NCBI GenBank assembly: GCA_005885245.1
Contig: VAWR01000142.1
Coordinates: forward strand, 1 to 34,335
Direction: 5' to 3'
Origin: Actinomycetota bacterium
GTDB lineage: Bacteria > Actinomycetota > Thermoleophilia > Gaiellales > Gaiellaceae
Length of the DNA stretch: 34,335 nt
Part shown: positions 15,471 to 23,588 of the stretch, piece after piece
Position numbering within the stretch: position 1 is the stretch's first letter
Layout: each line of letters opens with the position of its first letter
Program-made: the position numbers and the translations under genes
The notes under the pieces: model-generated
What the model was told of the DNA's origin: nothing
Seen by the model: the letters and a program-made list of their open reading frames with translations, nothing else
The model's database searches: none

Positions 15471-16486
15471 ACGGTGACTCGCTCCTCCGTGTCGGCGTCG
15501 AAGAGGAGCAGCTTGTCGCGTGGAACGGCCAGCTTCAGCTCCTGCCCGGACCCGATCTGCTCTTCCACCGGAAGCTTGGCCTGAATCGCGGTGTCCTTCC
15601 GAGTCAGGTGGACCAGCTGCTCGTCGCCGAGATACTCGACGACCTCGACCCGCGCGTCGAAGCCGATGCCGTTTCCTCCCCCACTCGCGAGCTCGACGTG
15701 TTCGGGACGGAAGCCGGCGACGCGACCCTGGCCGCCCGCGCCGTCCAGCACCTCCACGGGGACGAGATTCATCGCCGGCGAGCCGATGAAGCCGGCGACG
15801 AACAGGTTCCGCGGCTCGCGGTAAAGCTCTTCGGGAGGACCGACCTGCTGCAGGACGCCGAGCTTCATCACGGCGATTCGGTCGCCCATCGTCATCGCCT
15901 CCACCTGATCGTGCGTGACGTAGATCGTGGTCGTCCCGAGCGCCTGTTGCAGCTTGAGAATCTCGGCGCGGGTCTGCACGCGCAGCTTCGCGTCCAGGTT
16001 CGACAGGGGCTCGTCCATGAGGAAGGCCTCCGGCTCCCGCACGATCGCGCGGCCGAGTGCGACCCGCTGCCGCTGGCCGCCCGACAGTTGCTTCGGCTTG
16101 CGCTTGATCAACTGCCCGAGATCGAGGATGTCCGCTGCCCTGCGCACACGCGTGTCGATGTCGCTCTTCGCCACCTTCTGGTTGCGCAGGCCGAACGCGA
16201 GATTGTCGTAGACCGTCATGTGCGGGTAGAGCGCATAGGACTGGAACACCATGGCGATGTCGCGATGCTGCGGCGCGATGTTGTTGACGACCCGATCGCC
16301 GATCAGGATGCGCCCATCCGACACCTTCTCCAGGCCGGCGAGCATGCGCAGAGCAGTGCTCTTCCCGCAGCCGGAGGGGCCGACGAGCACCATGAATTCA
16401 CCGTCCGTGATCTCGAGGAGGAAGTCCTTCACGGCGCTCGTGTCCCCGAAGGTCTTCGTGACATGGTCGTAGGTGACGCTTGCCAT
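15467..16486 (-). CDS. Sugar ABC importer ATP-binding protein (UgpC/MalK type)
   Basis: A 339-aa ATPase of a carbohydrate importer. Walker A is GPSGCGKST, the Q-loop AMVFQSYALYPHMTV, the signature LSGGQRQRVALGRA, Walker B AFLMDEPLSNLD, and the H-loop YVTHDQVEAMT. The C-terminal TOBE-type regulatory domain starts at about 235 (FIGSPAMNLVPVEV, VAGFRPEHVEL) as in MalK, UgpC and MsmX. The gene is last in the importer operon, 4 nt after the DUF624-like gene, so the system has its own ATPase instead of sharing one. It converges with otsB at a shared CTAG. Confidence 0.93.
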   Translation of the reverse strand: MASVTYDHVTKTFGDTSAVKDFLLEITDGEFMVLVGPSGCGKSTALRMLAGLEKVSDGRILIGDRVVNNIAPQHRDIAMVFQSYALYPHMTVYDNLAFGLRNQKVAKSDIDTRVRRAADILDLGQLIKRKPKQLSGGQRQRVALGRAIVREPEAFLMDEPLSNLDAKLRVQTRAEILKLQQALGTTTIYVTHDQVEAMTMGDRIAVMKLGVLQQVGPPEELYREPRNLFVAGFIGSPAMNLVPVEVLDGAGGQGRVAGFRPEHVELASGGGNGIGFDARVEVVEYLGDEQLVHLTRKDTAIQAKLPVEEQIGSGQELKLAVPRDKLLLFDADTEERVTV

Positions 16487-16490
16487 GGAC

Positions 16491-17135
16491 TCAGACCTCC
16501 CGGGCTGGATTCTTCGGCAGCGCGAAATGAGCGGAAACGAGGAACGAGTACGAGATCGTGAGCGTGAGGAAAGGCAAGATCGCGGCCGCCACGCCTACTG
16601 CGTTCACCAGCAAGAGCGCGAAGCCAAGCCCGAGGAAACCGAGCGGCCTGCGTGCGACCGTCAGCGCGGCATCGCGCGCGACCACGCGCAACGGTCGGTC
16701 GGCCTCGAAGACGGCGAGCGGCCAGAGGGCGAGTTGAAAGACGCCGAACATGAGCAAGAGATAGAGGCTGAGCGCTGCAAGCGGCCACGCCCAGGTTCCC
16801 GCCCGTGCGTAGAACGGGACAACGACGGCTCCGACCCCCACGGCGATCGCGAGGGCAGCGCCGAACGCGATTCCATGGCGCCAGTGCCTGCGGAGGCCGT
16901 TCAGCAGCTCCACGAGTCGGAGCTCCTCCGTCTGGGTGAGCGTCACCACGCAGTGCATGACCGCGGCGAGCACGGGACCGATCAGCACGGCCAGAAGAAT
17001 CGCAGACCGCACGGCCATGGTCGCGAACACGACCGCAATGACCACGCCGCCCAGGATCACGTTCAACGCGATCAGCCGCCACGCCTGGTGATAGAGGTCG
17101 CTCGCGGCGACACCGAGTGCGCGGCGAAGAGTCAT
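16491..17135 (-). CDS. DUF624/YesL-like membrane protein of the sugar importer operon
   Basis: A 214-aa protein with five or six hydrophobic segments (ALNVILGGVVIAVVFATMAV, AILLAVLIGPVLAAVMHC, IAFGAALAIAVGVGAVVVPF, PLAALSLYLLLMFGVFQLAL, GLGFALLLVNAVGVAAAILPF). Size, topology and place between permease and ATPase genes of a carbohydrate importer match YesL-like (DUF624) proteins, whose role is unknown. The start is ATG, overlapping the upstream permease stop as ATGA. The family assignment rests on context and topology more than on a diagnostic motif. Confidence 0.65.
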   Translation of the reverse strand: MTLRRALGVAASDLYHQAWRLIALNVILGGVVIAVVFATMAVRSAILLAVLIGPVLAAVMHCVVTLTQTEELRLVELLNGLRRHWRHGIAFGAALAIAVGVGAVVVPFYARAGTWAWPLAALSLYLLLMFGVFQLALWPLAVFEADRPLRVVARDAALTVARRPLGFLGLGFALLLVNAVGVAAAILPFLTLTISYSFLVSAHFALPKNPAREV

Positions 17136-18088
17136 CCCTTCACCCCTGCCGCGGCGACGCCCGCGACGAAGTACCGCTGGAAGAGGATGAAGATCAAGAG
17201 GATCGGCACGATCGCGAGGACGCTCGCAGCCATGAGCGGCGGCCACAGCGTTTGATACGCGAAGTGGAAGCTCGCGATGCCGATTGGAATCGTGTACTGC
17301 GACTTGTCCTGCAACAACACTGCCGGCCAGAAGAGCGCATTCCAGGTGCCCTGGAACGTGAGAATCCCGACCGCCGCGAGCGCCGGCCCGGCCAGGGGCA
17401 GCATCACCTTTCGATATGTCTTGAAGTAGCCCGCAGCGTCGAGCTTCGCGGCCTCCTCGAGGTCCCGCGGAATCGTGAGAAAGTACTGACGCATCAGGAA
17501 GAGACTCGTCGCCGAGACGAGCTGGATCAGGATCACCCCATCGCGGTTGACGAAGCTCGCGTCGTGCCAGCCAACGTGCCCAACCCACGCCGGAATCCAG
17601 TTGACGAGCATCAGGTAGATCGGGACGAGCCGCAGCTGGTCCGGGATCATCAGCGTCCCGAGCACGAGCATGAAGAGCACTTCGCGACCGGGGAACCTGA
17701 GCCGGGCGAACGCATACCCTCCGATCGAAGCGAGCACGAGGTTCGAAAGAGTGATTGCCCCGGCGATGATCGCGCTGTTGAGCGTGTAGCGGCCGAAGTT
17801 GAACGTATGGAACGCCTCGTGGTACCCGCTCGTCGTCCAGTGGCGCGGAAGTAGCGAGAACCCGGCGACGGTGTCGGCGAGCGTCCTGAACGACGTGGAC
17901 ACGGTCCACAGGAACGGAATCGCGAAGAGCGCCGCGACTAGGAACATCACCGTGTAGGCGATTGCCGTCCGGACCCGGTCGGCGCGCTCGCGCCCGGGGA
18001 TGCCCCGAGCCCCCGAGCCGGCGGCCGCCTCCCCCTCGAGGGCGAGCTCCTCGACCGCTTGCGTAGGCGGAAGGCCTTCGACGTCCAT
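17132..18088 (-). CDS. Carbohydrate ABC importer permease (MalG type)
   Basis: A 318-aa inner-membrane subunit. A cytoplasmic N-terminal extension of about 45 aa, rich in Glu, Gly and Ala, precedes six membrane segments. The EAA loop that contacts the ATPase is seen as EEAAKLDAAGYFKTYRKVMLPLAGP, split by normal family residues. The C-terminus LFQRYFVAGVAAAGVKG matches the MalG ending (QRYFVxGLTAGAVKG). The start ATG overlaps the preceding permease stop as TGATG. It pairs with the MalF-type permease to form the membrane channel. Confidence 0.93.
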   Translation of the reverse strand: MDVEGLPPTQAVEELALEGEAAAGSGARGIPGRERADRVRTAIAYTVMFLVAALFAIPFLWTVSTSFRTLADTVAGFSLLPRHWTTSGYHEAFHTFNFGRYTLNSAIIAGAITLSNLVLASIGGYAFARLRFPGREVLFMLVLGTLMIPDQLRLVPIYLMLVNWIPAWVGHVGWHDASFVNRDGVILIQLVSATSLFLMRQYFLTIPRDLEEAAKLDAAGYFKTYRKVMLPLAGPALAAVGILTFQGTWNALFWPAVLLQDKSQYTIPIGIASFHFAYQTLWPPLMAASVLAIVPILLIFILFQRYFVAGVAAAGVKG

Positions 18089-19008
18089 CAGGCGACCTCG
18101 GCCTTCCCAAAGAGAAGCCGTTGGATCAGCGTCACCGTGAAGATGAACGCGAACAAGACGACGCCGACCGCAGCGGCGTAGCCGAACTTGATGTTGCCGA
18201 TCGCCTGGTTGTAGAGGTAGAGCACCGTCGTGAGCGTCGAGTAGTTGGGTCCACCGGATGCACCGCCGATCAGGAACGACTGGTCGAACATCTGCAAGGC
18301 ACCGATCACCGACACGACGGCGACGAAGAAGTGGCCCGGCTTGAGCAGCGGGAACGTGATCTTCCGGAAGGTTCGCCAGGCACCTGCCCCGTCGATCGCC
18401 GCCGCCTCGTAGACGTCCACCGGTATCGCCTGCAGGGCGGCGAGGTAGAAGAGCATCATCGTGCCCGAGGTCGTCCAGGCGTTCAGGCCGATGATCGACG
18501 GCAAGGCCGTGCTCTGCTGCGCGAACCAGGCGTTCGAGTGGTGGTAGCCGAGATGGTGGAGGATCGTGTTGAACAGGCCGTCAGAGGCGAGGATGTAGGT
18601 GGCGATCGACGCGATCGCCGCGGACGCCGCAAGCGACGGGAAGTAGAACGCGGCGCGAAAGAACGTGCGGAAGCGGATCGACTGATTGACGACGACCGCG
18701 AGCGTGAGGCCGAGCGCCATCTGCAAGGGGACGACAAATGCCGTGTACACGAGCGTGTTGCGCACGGCGTGGCGCCAGAAGACGCTGTCGTGGTAGAGCG
18801 TCCGGTAGTTGCCCCAGCCGACGAACGGCCCCTTGAAGATCTGCCAGTCATAGCGGCTGATGTAGAACGCGTAACCGATCGGCACGATGAAGAAGAGCAG
18901 GAAGAACGCCATCGGCAACGCGACGAACCCGTAGCCCACGACCCCCTCACGCGTTCGCTCCGATCCCAATCCGCGCACTCGACGTCGTTTCGCACCTGCG
19001 ACTGCCAT
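18088..19008 (-). CDS. Carbohydrate ABC importer permease (MalF type)
   Basis: A 306-aa inner-membrane subunit with six predicted segments, starting with FVALPMAFFLLFFIVPIGYAFYIS. The EAA loop is VYEAAAIDGAGAWRTFRKITFP, and the segment FFRAAFYFPSLAASAAIASI is typical of MalF/UgpA partners. The start is ATG with AGGAGGGG about 5 nt upstream, a strong ribosome binding site unlike many genes here. It follows the binding-protein gene after a GC-rich hairpin and overlaps the second permease by one base. Confidence 0.93.
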   Translation of the reverse strand: MAVAGAKRRRVRGLGSERTREGVVGYGFVALPMAFFLLFFIVPIGYAFYISRYDWQIFKGPFVGWGNYRTLYHDSVFWRHAVRNTLVYTAFVVPLQMALGLTLAVVVNQSIRFRTFFRAAFYFPSLAASAAIASIATYILASDGLFNTILHHLGYHHSNAWFAQQSTALPSIIGLNAWTTSGTMMLFYLAALQAIPVDVYEAAAIDGAGAWRTFRKITFPLLKPGHFFVAVVSVIGALQMFDQSFLIGGASGGPNYSTLTTVLYLYNQAIGNIKFGYAAAVGVVLFAFIFTVTLIQRLLFGKAEVA

Positions 19009-19030
19009 GCCCCTCCTTCTGCGGAGTGCT

Positions 19031-19063
19031 CCCCCCGCGCGCCCGAAACGGGCGCGCGGGGGG
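19031..19063. promoter_or_regulatory. 15-bp perfect hairpin between the binding-protein and permease genes
   Basis: CCCCCCGCGCGCCCG and its exact complement surround an AAA loop (TTT in the minus-strand RNA). It lies in the 76-nt gap of the operon without a T tract. Such hairpins after a binding-protein gene usually stabilise that part of the mRNA, so that more binding protein than permease is made. This role is inferred from position. Confidence 0.55.
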
Positions 19064-19084
19064 CGGCATCCGTCTACTTCAGCC

Positions 19085-20299
19085 TTACCCTGCGGCAGCG
19101 GCGATCTTCGAGAGCATGGAGTCCACGGACTCCTTGCCGTCGATGACCGCGGTCAGCTCGTTGTTCGCCACGTCGTTCCAGACGTGACGGAACCCGACCT
19201 GGTTCCCCCAGCCGTGTACAAAGGCGGGGTACTTGGTGAACGCACCACGACCGGCGACCGCGTGCACGTCCGTGCGCGTCGGCAACGCCAGTCCCAGCGA
19301 GACCCACTGCTGCATGCCCTGCCTGCCGACGAGGTACTTGAGGAGCTCCCACGCCGCGGGCTTGTTCTTCGAGTCCTTCGCCATCGAGTACGACACGGTG
19401 AAGGCGAGGTTGCCGCGCGTCTTGTCCTTCGGCAACGGCGCCGTCGTGAACTTCACGTTGGGGAAGGTCGCCATCGTCGGGAACATCCAGTTGCCCTCGA
19501 AGGCGAATGCGGCGCGTGCCTTGCCGAACGCCTCGCCGCACCAGCTCGAGCCGGTCTGGGAGGGTTGCGCCGCCAGGCCGGACTTGATCAGTCCGACGTA
19601 GTAGTTCACGGCCGTCCGGAAAGGCGCTTTGGTCGCGCTTGCGAACTGCCCGTTGCCTCCTGCCTGATAGACGAAGGCCATCAGCCTCGCCCAGTCGGCG
19701 CTGAGACAGATCGGCTTGCCGCCCGGAACGGTGATCTTCGATGCGACGCTCTTCAGTTGCGCCCATGTCTTCGGAATCGGGTTGTTCCCGAGGAGGTCGG
19801 TGTTGACCTCCATCCCCAGCGAGGACCAGTCTTTCGGGAAGCCGTAGTAGTGCCCCTTGTACCTGAACGTGTTCAGGAGGTTCTTGTAGAACGGCTTGGT
19901 CTTGAACTTCGACGCCTTGACGTACGAGTCGAGGTTCTGAAGCACGCCCTGTCGCACCCAGTCGGCGAAATCGGCGGCATCGACATAGAACACGTCTGCA
20001 GGCTTCCGCGCCGCGAACTTCGCGAGCATGGTCGCCTGGTAGTTGCCGGTGATCGAGGTGTAGTTGACATGAATCCTCGGATGTGACGCCTCGAAGTCCT
20101 TGACCACCTTCGCAAGCTTCGTTTCCTCCGCCGGCGAGGTCTGCCATCCGTTCAGCGTGACGGTTCCCGACGGCGCAGCCGACACTTTCGCGGGAGCTGC
20201 CCCCGCGATGAACACCTTCGCCTGCGATGCTCCCGTCAGGACCGCGGCCACAATTGCCGCGACCGCGAGCAGCGCGGCGAGCGTCAGACGTTTACGCAT
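19085..20299 (-). CDS. Extracellular sugar-binding protein of an ABC importer
   Basis: A 404-aa exported protein (family 1 solute-binding protein). The signal peptide is RKRLTLAALLAVAAIVAAVL followed by TGASQAK, with no lipobox Cys, so anchoring differs from most actinobacterial binding proteins, which are lipoproteins. The mature part has the expected pattern: VTLNGWQ, VKDFEASHPRIHVNY, a segment with KPADVFYVDAADFADW and AAWELLKYLVGRQGMQQW. Trp and Tyr are frequent, as in sugar sites. It is the first gene of the operon, so transcription should begin in the 138 nt before it, where I see no convincing -35/-10 pair. The sugar cannot be told. Confidence 0.9.
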   Translation of the reverse strand: MRKRLTLAALLAVAAIVAAVLTGASQAKVFIAGAAPAKVSAAPSGTVTLNGWQTSPAEETKLAKVVKDFEASHPRIHVNYTSITGNYQATMLAKFAARKPADVFYVDAADFADWVRQGVLQNLDSYVKASKFKTKPFYKNLLNTFRYKGHYYGFPKDWSSLGMEVNTDLLGNNPIPKTWAQLKSVASKITVPGGKPICLSADWARLMAFVYQAGGNGQFASATKAPFRTAVNYYVGLIKSGLAAQPSQTGSSWCGEAFGKARAAFAFEGNWMFPTMATFPNVKFTTAPLPKDKTRGNLAFTVSYSMAKDSKNKPAAWELLKYLVGRQGMQQWVSLGLALPTRTDVHAVAGRGAFTKYPAFVHGWGNQVGFRHVWNDVANNELTAVIDGKESVDSMLSKIAAAAG

Positions 20300-20437
20300 T
20301 CTGTCCCCCTATCTTTGAAAGACGTGCCCAGAGGGACCGACCCCCGGCACATAGACGAGCACGCGAGACCGGCTCTACCCCGCAGGCCCCCCAGCCCTTC
20401 CCGCGCATGGCCTTGGAGTCTAGACGAATTCCTGGTT

Positions 20438-21730
20438 TCAAGCCGTACTGCGCAACGCCTCCCAGGCACGCGCGATATCCACCTCCGCCGTGCGATCGCT
20501 ACCGATGGCGAGCCGCAGGACATAGCGGTCGGCGACACGCGTGTGCGAGATGAAGAGCTCGCCGCTCCGATTGACCCGCTCGAGGATCCCCTCGTTCTCC
20601 TCGTCCGATCCTTCCCGGCGGAAGCAGACGAGCGAGAAATGGCGAGGTGCGCAGACCTCCCAGCCGGGCTCGGCCTCGACCCAGCTCTCGAAGAGCTCGG
20701 CGAGGCGCACAGCTTCCCGGATCCGGGCCTGCAGGCCCTCGCGCCCGTAACAGCGCAGCACCGCCCAGAGCTTCAGCGAGCGGAAGCGCCTGCCGAGTGC
20801 GGGCCCGTAATCCGAGAGGCTGTCGACCGCCTCGCTCGTGCGCAGGTACTCCGGCACGAGGCTGAAGGCACGGCGCAGGTCTTCCGGACGACTCGTCCAG
20901 AGCAGCGAACAGTCCATCGGAGTGAAGAGCCACTTGTGCGCGTTGACGACAAGGGAGTCGGCCCGTTCGACGCCGCTCTGCGACCAGCGAAACTCGGGGC
21001 AGACCCAGGCGGAGCCCGCATAGGCGGCATCGACGTGCAGCCAGACTCCAGACCGGGCGCATGCGTCCGCGACGGCAGCGACGGGATCGACGGAGGCGAT
21101 CGACGTCGTCCCGACGGTGGCAACGACTGCGGCCGCATCCGTGAGGTCGAGCGCCTCGGGACGCAGTGCGAAGTCGTCGTCGCATGGGATCTTGCGCACC
21201 TCGAGGCCGAGCAGGCGCGCTGCCTTGTCCACCGACGAATGCGCGTGCTCCGAGCACACGACGACGCTTCCCCCATTCGCTTCGCGCGCCGCGGCGAGCG
21301 CCGCGATCGTCGACGTCGACGCGGTGTCCTCGATGTGCCCGTGCCAGGCTTCGGGGAGGCCGAGGAGCTGCGCCGCCCAGTCCAGGGTCAGGAGCTCCAG
21401 CTCGGTGGACGCGGGCGCCGTTCGCCAGAGAAACGCGACCGAGTTCAAGGTCGCTGCAAGCAGCTCCGCGAGAATGCCGGGCTCGGACGCGCTGTTTGCG
21501 AAGTACGCGAAGAAACGCGGGCTCTGCCAGTGGGTCATCCCGGGTAGGAGGATCTCGTCGAGATCGCGGAGCACGTTCACGAACGGCTCGCCCTGCTCGG
21601 GCGGAGATGCGGGAAGGCGTTCGCGGATCTCGCCCGGCTCCACCTGGGCGAGCACGGGGAGCTCGCCGACGCGCTCGAGGTAGCGCGCAGCCCATTCGAG
21701 CGCCGCGGCGCCGTCCTCTCGAAAGCTCAT
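20438..21730 (-). CDS. PLP-dependent decarboxylase, aromatic-L-amino-acid decarboxylase family
   Basis: A 430-aa fold-type I PLP enzyme of the group II decarboxylases. THWQSPRFFAYFANSAS near residue 65 matches the N-terminal substrate region of AADC-type enzymes. IEDTASTSTIAAL replaces the usual GxATEA segment, HVDAAYAG holds the Asp that contacts the PLP nitrogen, and NAHKWLFTPMDCS carries the Schiff-base Lys266. It is about 40 residues shorter than typical AADC enzymes (around 470). The products would be aromatic amines, but tryptophan, tyrosine, phenylalanine or another substrate cannot be separated here. Three stem-loops lie upstream, the nearest holding the AAGGG ribosome binding site in its loop. 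Confidence 0.82.
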   Translation of the reverse strand: MSFREDGAAALEWAARYLERVGELPVLAQVEPGEIRERLPASPPEQGEPFVNVLRDLDEILLPGMTHWQSPRFFAYFANSASEPGILAELLAATLNSVAFLWRTAPASTELELLTLDWAAQLLGLPEAWHGHIEDTASTSTIAALAAAREANGGSVVVCSEHAHSSVDKAARLLGLEVRKIPCDDDFALRPEALDLTDAAAVVATVGTTSIASVDPVAAVADACARSGVWLHVDAAYAGSAWVCPEFRWSQSGVERADSLVVNAHKWLFTPMDCSLLWTSRPEDLRRAFSLVPEYLRTSEAVDSLSDYGPALGRRFRSLKLWAVLRCYGREGLQARIREAVRLAELFESWVEAEPGWEVCAPRHFSLVCFRREGSDEENEGILERVNRSGELFISHTRVADRYVLRLAIGSDRTAEVDIARAWEALRSTA

Positions 21731-21748
21731 CGGCCGCCCTTCGGCCGA
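21730..21748. promoter_or_regulatory. Hairpin at the start codon of the decarboxylase gene
   Basis: TCGGCCG (21730-21736) and CGGCCGA (21742-21748) form a perfect 7-bp stem. In the minus-strand RNA the loop is AAGGG, the likely ribosome binding site, and the A of the start ATG is the last paired base. The structure could gate translation. Confidence 0.4.
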
Positions 21749-21765
21749 GGAGCGAGGGAAGGGGC

Positions 21766-21795
21766 GTAAGGGGAAACCGTGAGGTTTCCCCTTAC
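21766..21795. repeat. 13-bp perfect hairpin between polX and the decarboxylase gene
   Basis: GTAAGGGGAAACC and GGTTTCCCCTTAC surround a GTGA tetraloop. It follows the polX stop on the minus strand and may end or protect that transcript, but it has no T tract. Confidence 0.5.
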
Positions 21796-21801
21796 TATCT
21801 C

Positions 21802-21840
21802 CTTAGCCGACGCGGCGATCTCAGCGGCGCGTGGGCTAAG
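21802..21840. repeat. Interrupted inverted repeat downstream of polX
   Basis: CTTAGCC (21802-21808) and GGCTAAG (21834-21840) pair over 7 bp. After a G-G mismatch, ACGC/GCGT adds 4 bp around a 15-nt loop. It is the third stem-loop in this 110-nt stretch and the closest to the polX stop. Without a T tract its function is open. Confidence 0.35.
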
Positions 21841-21878
21841 GCGTGACCCAACGAAGGGGAGCCGCAGGCGAGCGACGC

Positions 21879-23570
21879 TCACTTCCTGAGCTTCTCGATC
21901 TGCGACCAGGTGCGCGTATTCAGCACCTGCTCCTTCGTCAGCCAGGCGCGTCGGGCCTGCGCGACTCCCATCTCCATGTGCTCGAGGGCGCTCAGCTGGT
22001 GCGCGTCCGTGTTGACGGCGATCTTCACTCCCGCCTCACCGGCGAGCCGCGCGTGCGTGTCGCGCAAGTCCAGCCTGTTCGGCTGCGAGTTGATCTCGAG
22101 GAACGTTCCCGTCTCGAGGGCTCTCGCGACGACGCGCTCGACGTCGACGCTCGCGGGCCCGCGGATGTTGATCTTCCGCGCGGTGAGATGTCCGATCATG
22201 TCGACGTGCGGACTTTCCATCGCCGCGAGGACGCGCTCGGTCGGGTTGCGGTCGAAAGCTGCGTGAAGCGATGCGATCACCCAATCGCGCTCCGCGAGGA
22301 CCTCGTCCGGCAGCGAGAGCGAGCCGTCGATCCGGATATTGACCTCGATGCCCTTGAGAATGCGAAAGGGCTTCAGCCGTTCGTTGAGGGCATCGATCTC
22401 GACGTCCTGTTCGGCGAGCGAGCCGCGGGGGTGATCGGTGACGGCGAGATAGTTGTAGCCACGGGCCTGCGCCGCAAGCACCATCCGCTCGAGCGGGTCG
22501 CGTCCGTCAGACCAGGTCGAGTGCGAATGCAGATCGCCCTTGACGTCACCGAGCTCGACGAGCTTCGGCAGCTCGCCCTTGCGCGCAGCCTCGAGCTCAC
22601 CTGCGTTCTCCCGCAACTCGGGCGGGATGAACTGGTAGCCGAGTTGTTCGTACACCTGCGTCTCGTCGGCGAACGTCAGCTCTTCGCCCGTCTCGACCAC
22701 CGTGATGGAGTACTCCGAGACGGACAAGCCCTTCTTCACCGCACGCTCGCGCAAGGCCACGTTGTGGTCCTTCGAGCCGGTGAAGTGCTGCAGCAGATTC
22801 CCGTATGACTCGGGTGGAACGACGCGCAGGTCGAAGCGCAGGCCCTCGTTCGAGAGCACAGTCGCCTTCGTCGAGCCCCTCGCGACCACCTCGATCACCC
22901 ACTTCAGGCTCGTGAAGTAGTCGATCAGCGCCTCCGGATCCGTCGCCGTCGCAATGATGTCGAGGTCACGGAAGGTTTCCTTGCGCCGACGCGCACTGCC
23001 TGCCTCGGAGACCTTCACGGCCGCCGGGTGCTCCTGCAGCACGCCCACGACGGCGAGAAGGGGCCCGAGCCCGTCCCCCAGGAGACGGCGGTTGGACGGC
23101 TCCTCCTTCTTTTCGGCGAGCGCCTTGAGAATGCGCTCCTCGGTCTTCGCGCCGAGACCGGCGAGCGTGCGCAGCCGCTCCTGCTCCGCGGCTAGCTTCA
23201 GCTCGGCGACCGTCGTCACTCCGAGCTCCTGCCAGATCCGCGCCGCCGTCTTGGGCCCAAGACCGGGAAGGCGCATGAAGGAGACAACCTCGGGCGGGAT
23301 GATCTTCTTGCGCTTGGTGAGCGCGTGCATCTCGCCGTCTTCGACGACCTGGACGATCTTCTCCTCGATCGTCTTGCCGATTCCCGAGAGCTCTTTCGCG
23401 CGCCCGGCGAGGGCCAGCTCTGCCACCGAGCCGGCGGTCTCCCGAATGCGCGTCGCCGCTCGCCTGTAGGCGAGCACCCGAAAGGACGCTTCCCCTTCCA
23501 GCTCCAGCAGATCGGCGAGCAGCTCCAGCTGGTCCGCCACGTCGACGTTGCGTGGCAGGGCTCCGGTCAT
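21879..23570 (-). CDS. polX: DNA polymerase/3'-5' exonuclease PolX (with PHP domain)
   Basis: A 563-aa repair polymerase that fills short gaps, close in length to B. subtilis PolX. The N-terminal 8-kDa-like region has two HhH motifs (LSGIGKTIEEKI and LPGLGPKTAARIW), the latter followed by LAGLGAKTEERI. The nucleotidyltransferase core has GSARRRKETFRDLD with Asp202 and Asp204 and a third Asp247 in RFDLRV, and HFTGSKDHNVALRERA is typical. The PHP metal-dependent exonuclease starts at DLHSHSTWSDG (346 on) and has AVTDHP, INSQPNRLDLRD and VNTDAH. The frame is open upstream to 23768, but the ATG at 23570 gives the expected N-terminus and has TATATT 6 nt upstream. It is divergent from the GT2 gene. 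Confidence 0.93.
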   Translation of the reverse strand: MTGALPRNVDVADQLELLADLLELEGEASFRVLAYRRAATRIRETAGSVAELALAGRAKELSGIGKTIEEKIVQVVEDGEMHALTKRKKIIPPEVVSFMRLPGLGPKTAARIWQELGVTTVAELKLAAEQERLRTLAGLGAKTEERILKALAEKKEEPSNRRLLGDGLGPLLAVVGVLQEHPAAVKVSEAGSARRRKETFRDLDIIATATDPEALIDYFTSLKWVIEVVARGSTKATVLSNEGLRFDLRVVPPESYGNLLQHFTGSKDHNVALRERAVKKGLSVSEYSITVVETGEELTFADETQVYEQLGYQFIPPELRENAGELEAARKGELPKLVELGDVKGDLHSHSTWSDGRDPLERMVLAAQARGYNYLAVTDHPRGSLAEQDVEIDALNERLKPFRILKGIEVNIRIDGSLSLPDEVLAERDWVIASLHAAFDRNPTERVLAAMESPHVDMIGHLTARKINIRGPASVDVERVVARALETGTFLEINSQPNRLDLRDTHARLAGEAGVKIAVNTDAHQLSALEHMEMGVAQARRAWLTKEQVLNTRTWSQIEKLRK

Positions 23571-23576
23571 CAGTTG

Positions 23577-23582
23577 AATATA
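23577..23582 (-). promoter_or_regulatory. -10 element of polX (leaderless)
   Basis: TATATT lies exactly 6 nt before the polX ATG in an 18-nt divergent gap. The GT2 GTG on the other strand must use overlapping A/T-rich bases (GAATAT or TATACG). Confidence 0.4.
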
Positions 23583-23588
23583 CGCAGG

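Noticed and set aside
21866-21881. 16-nt sequence also found at 26769-26784, near the polX stop and the thiM start
   Set aside because: It consists of common GAGCG/CGCTC codon combinations. Two copies without further shared sequence do not make a repeat family.
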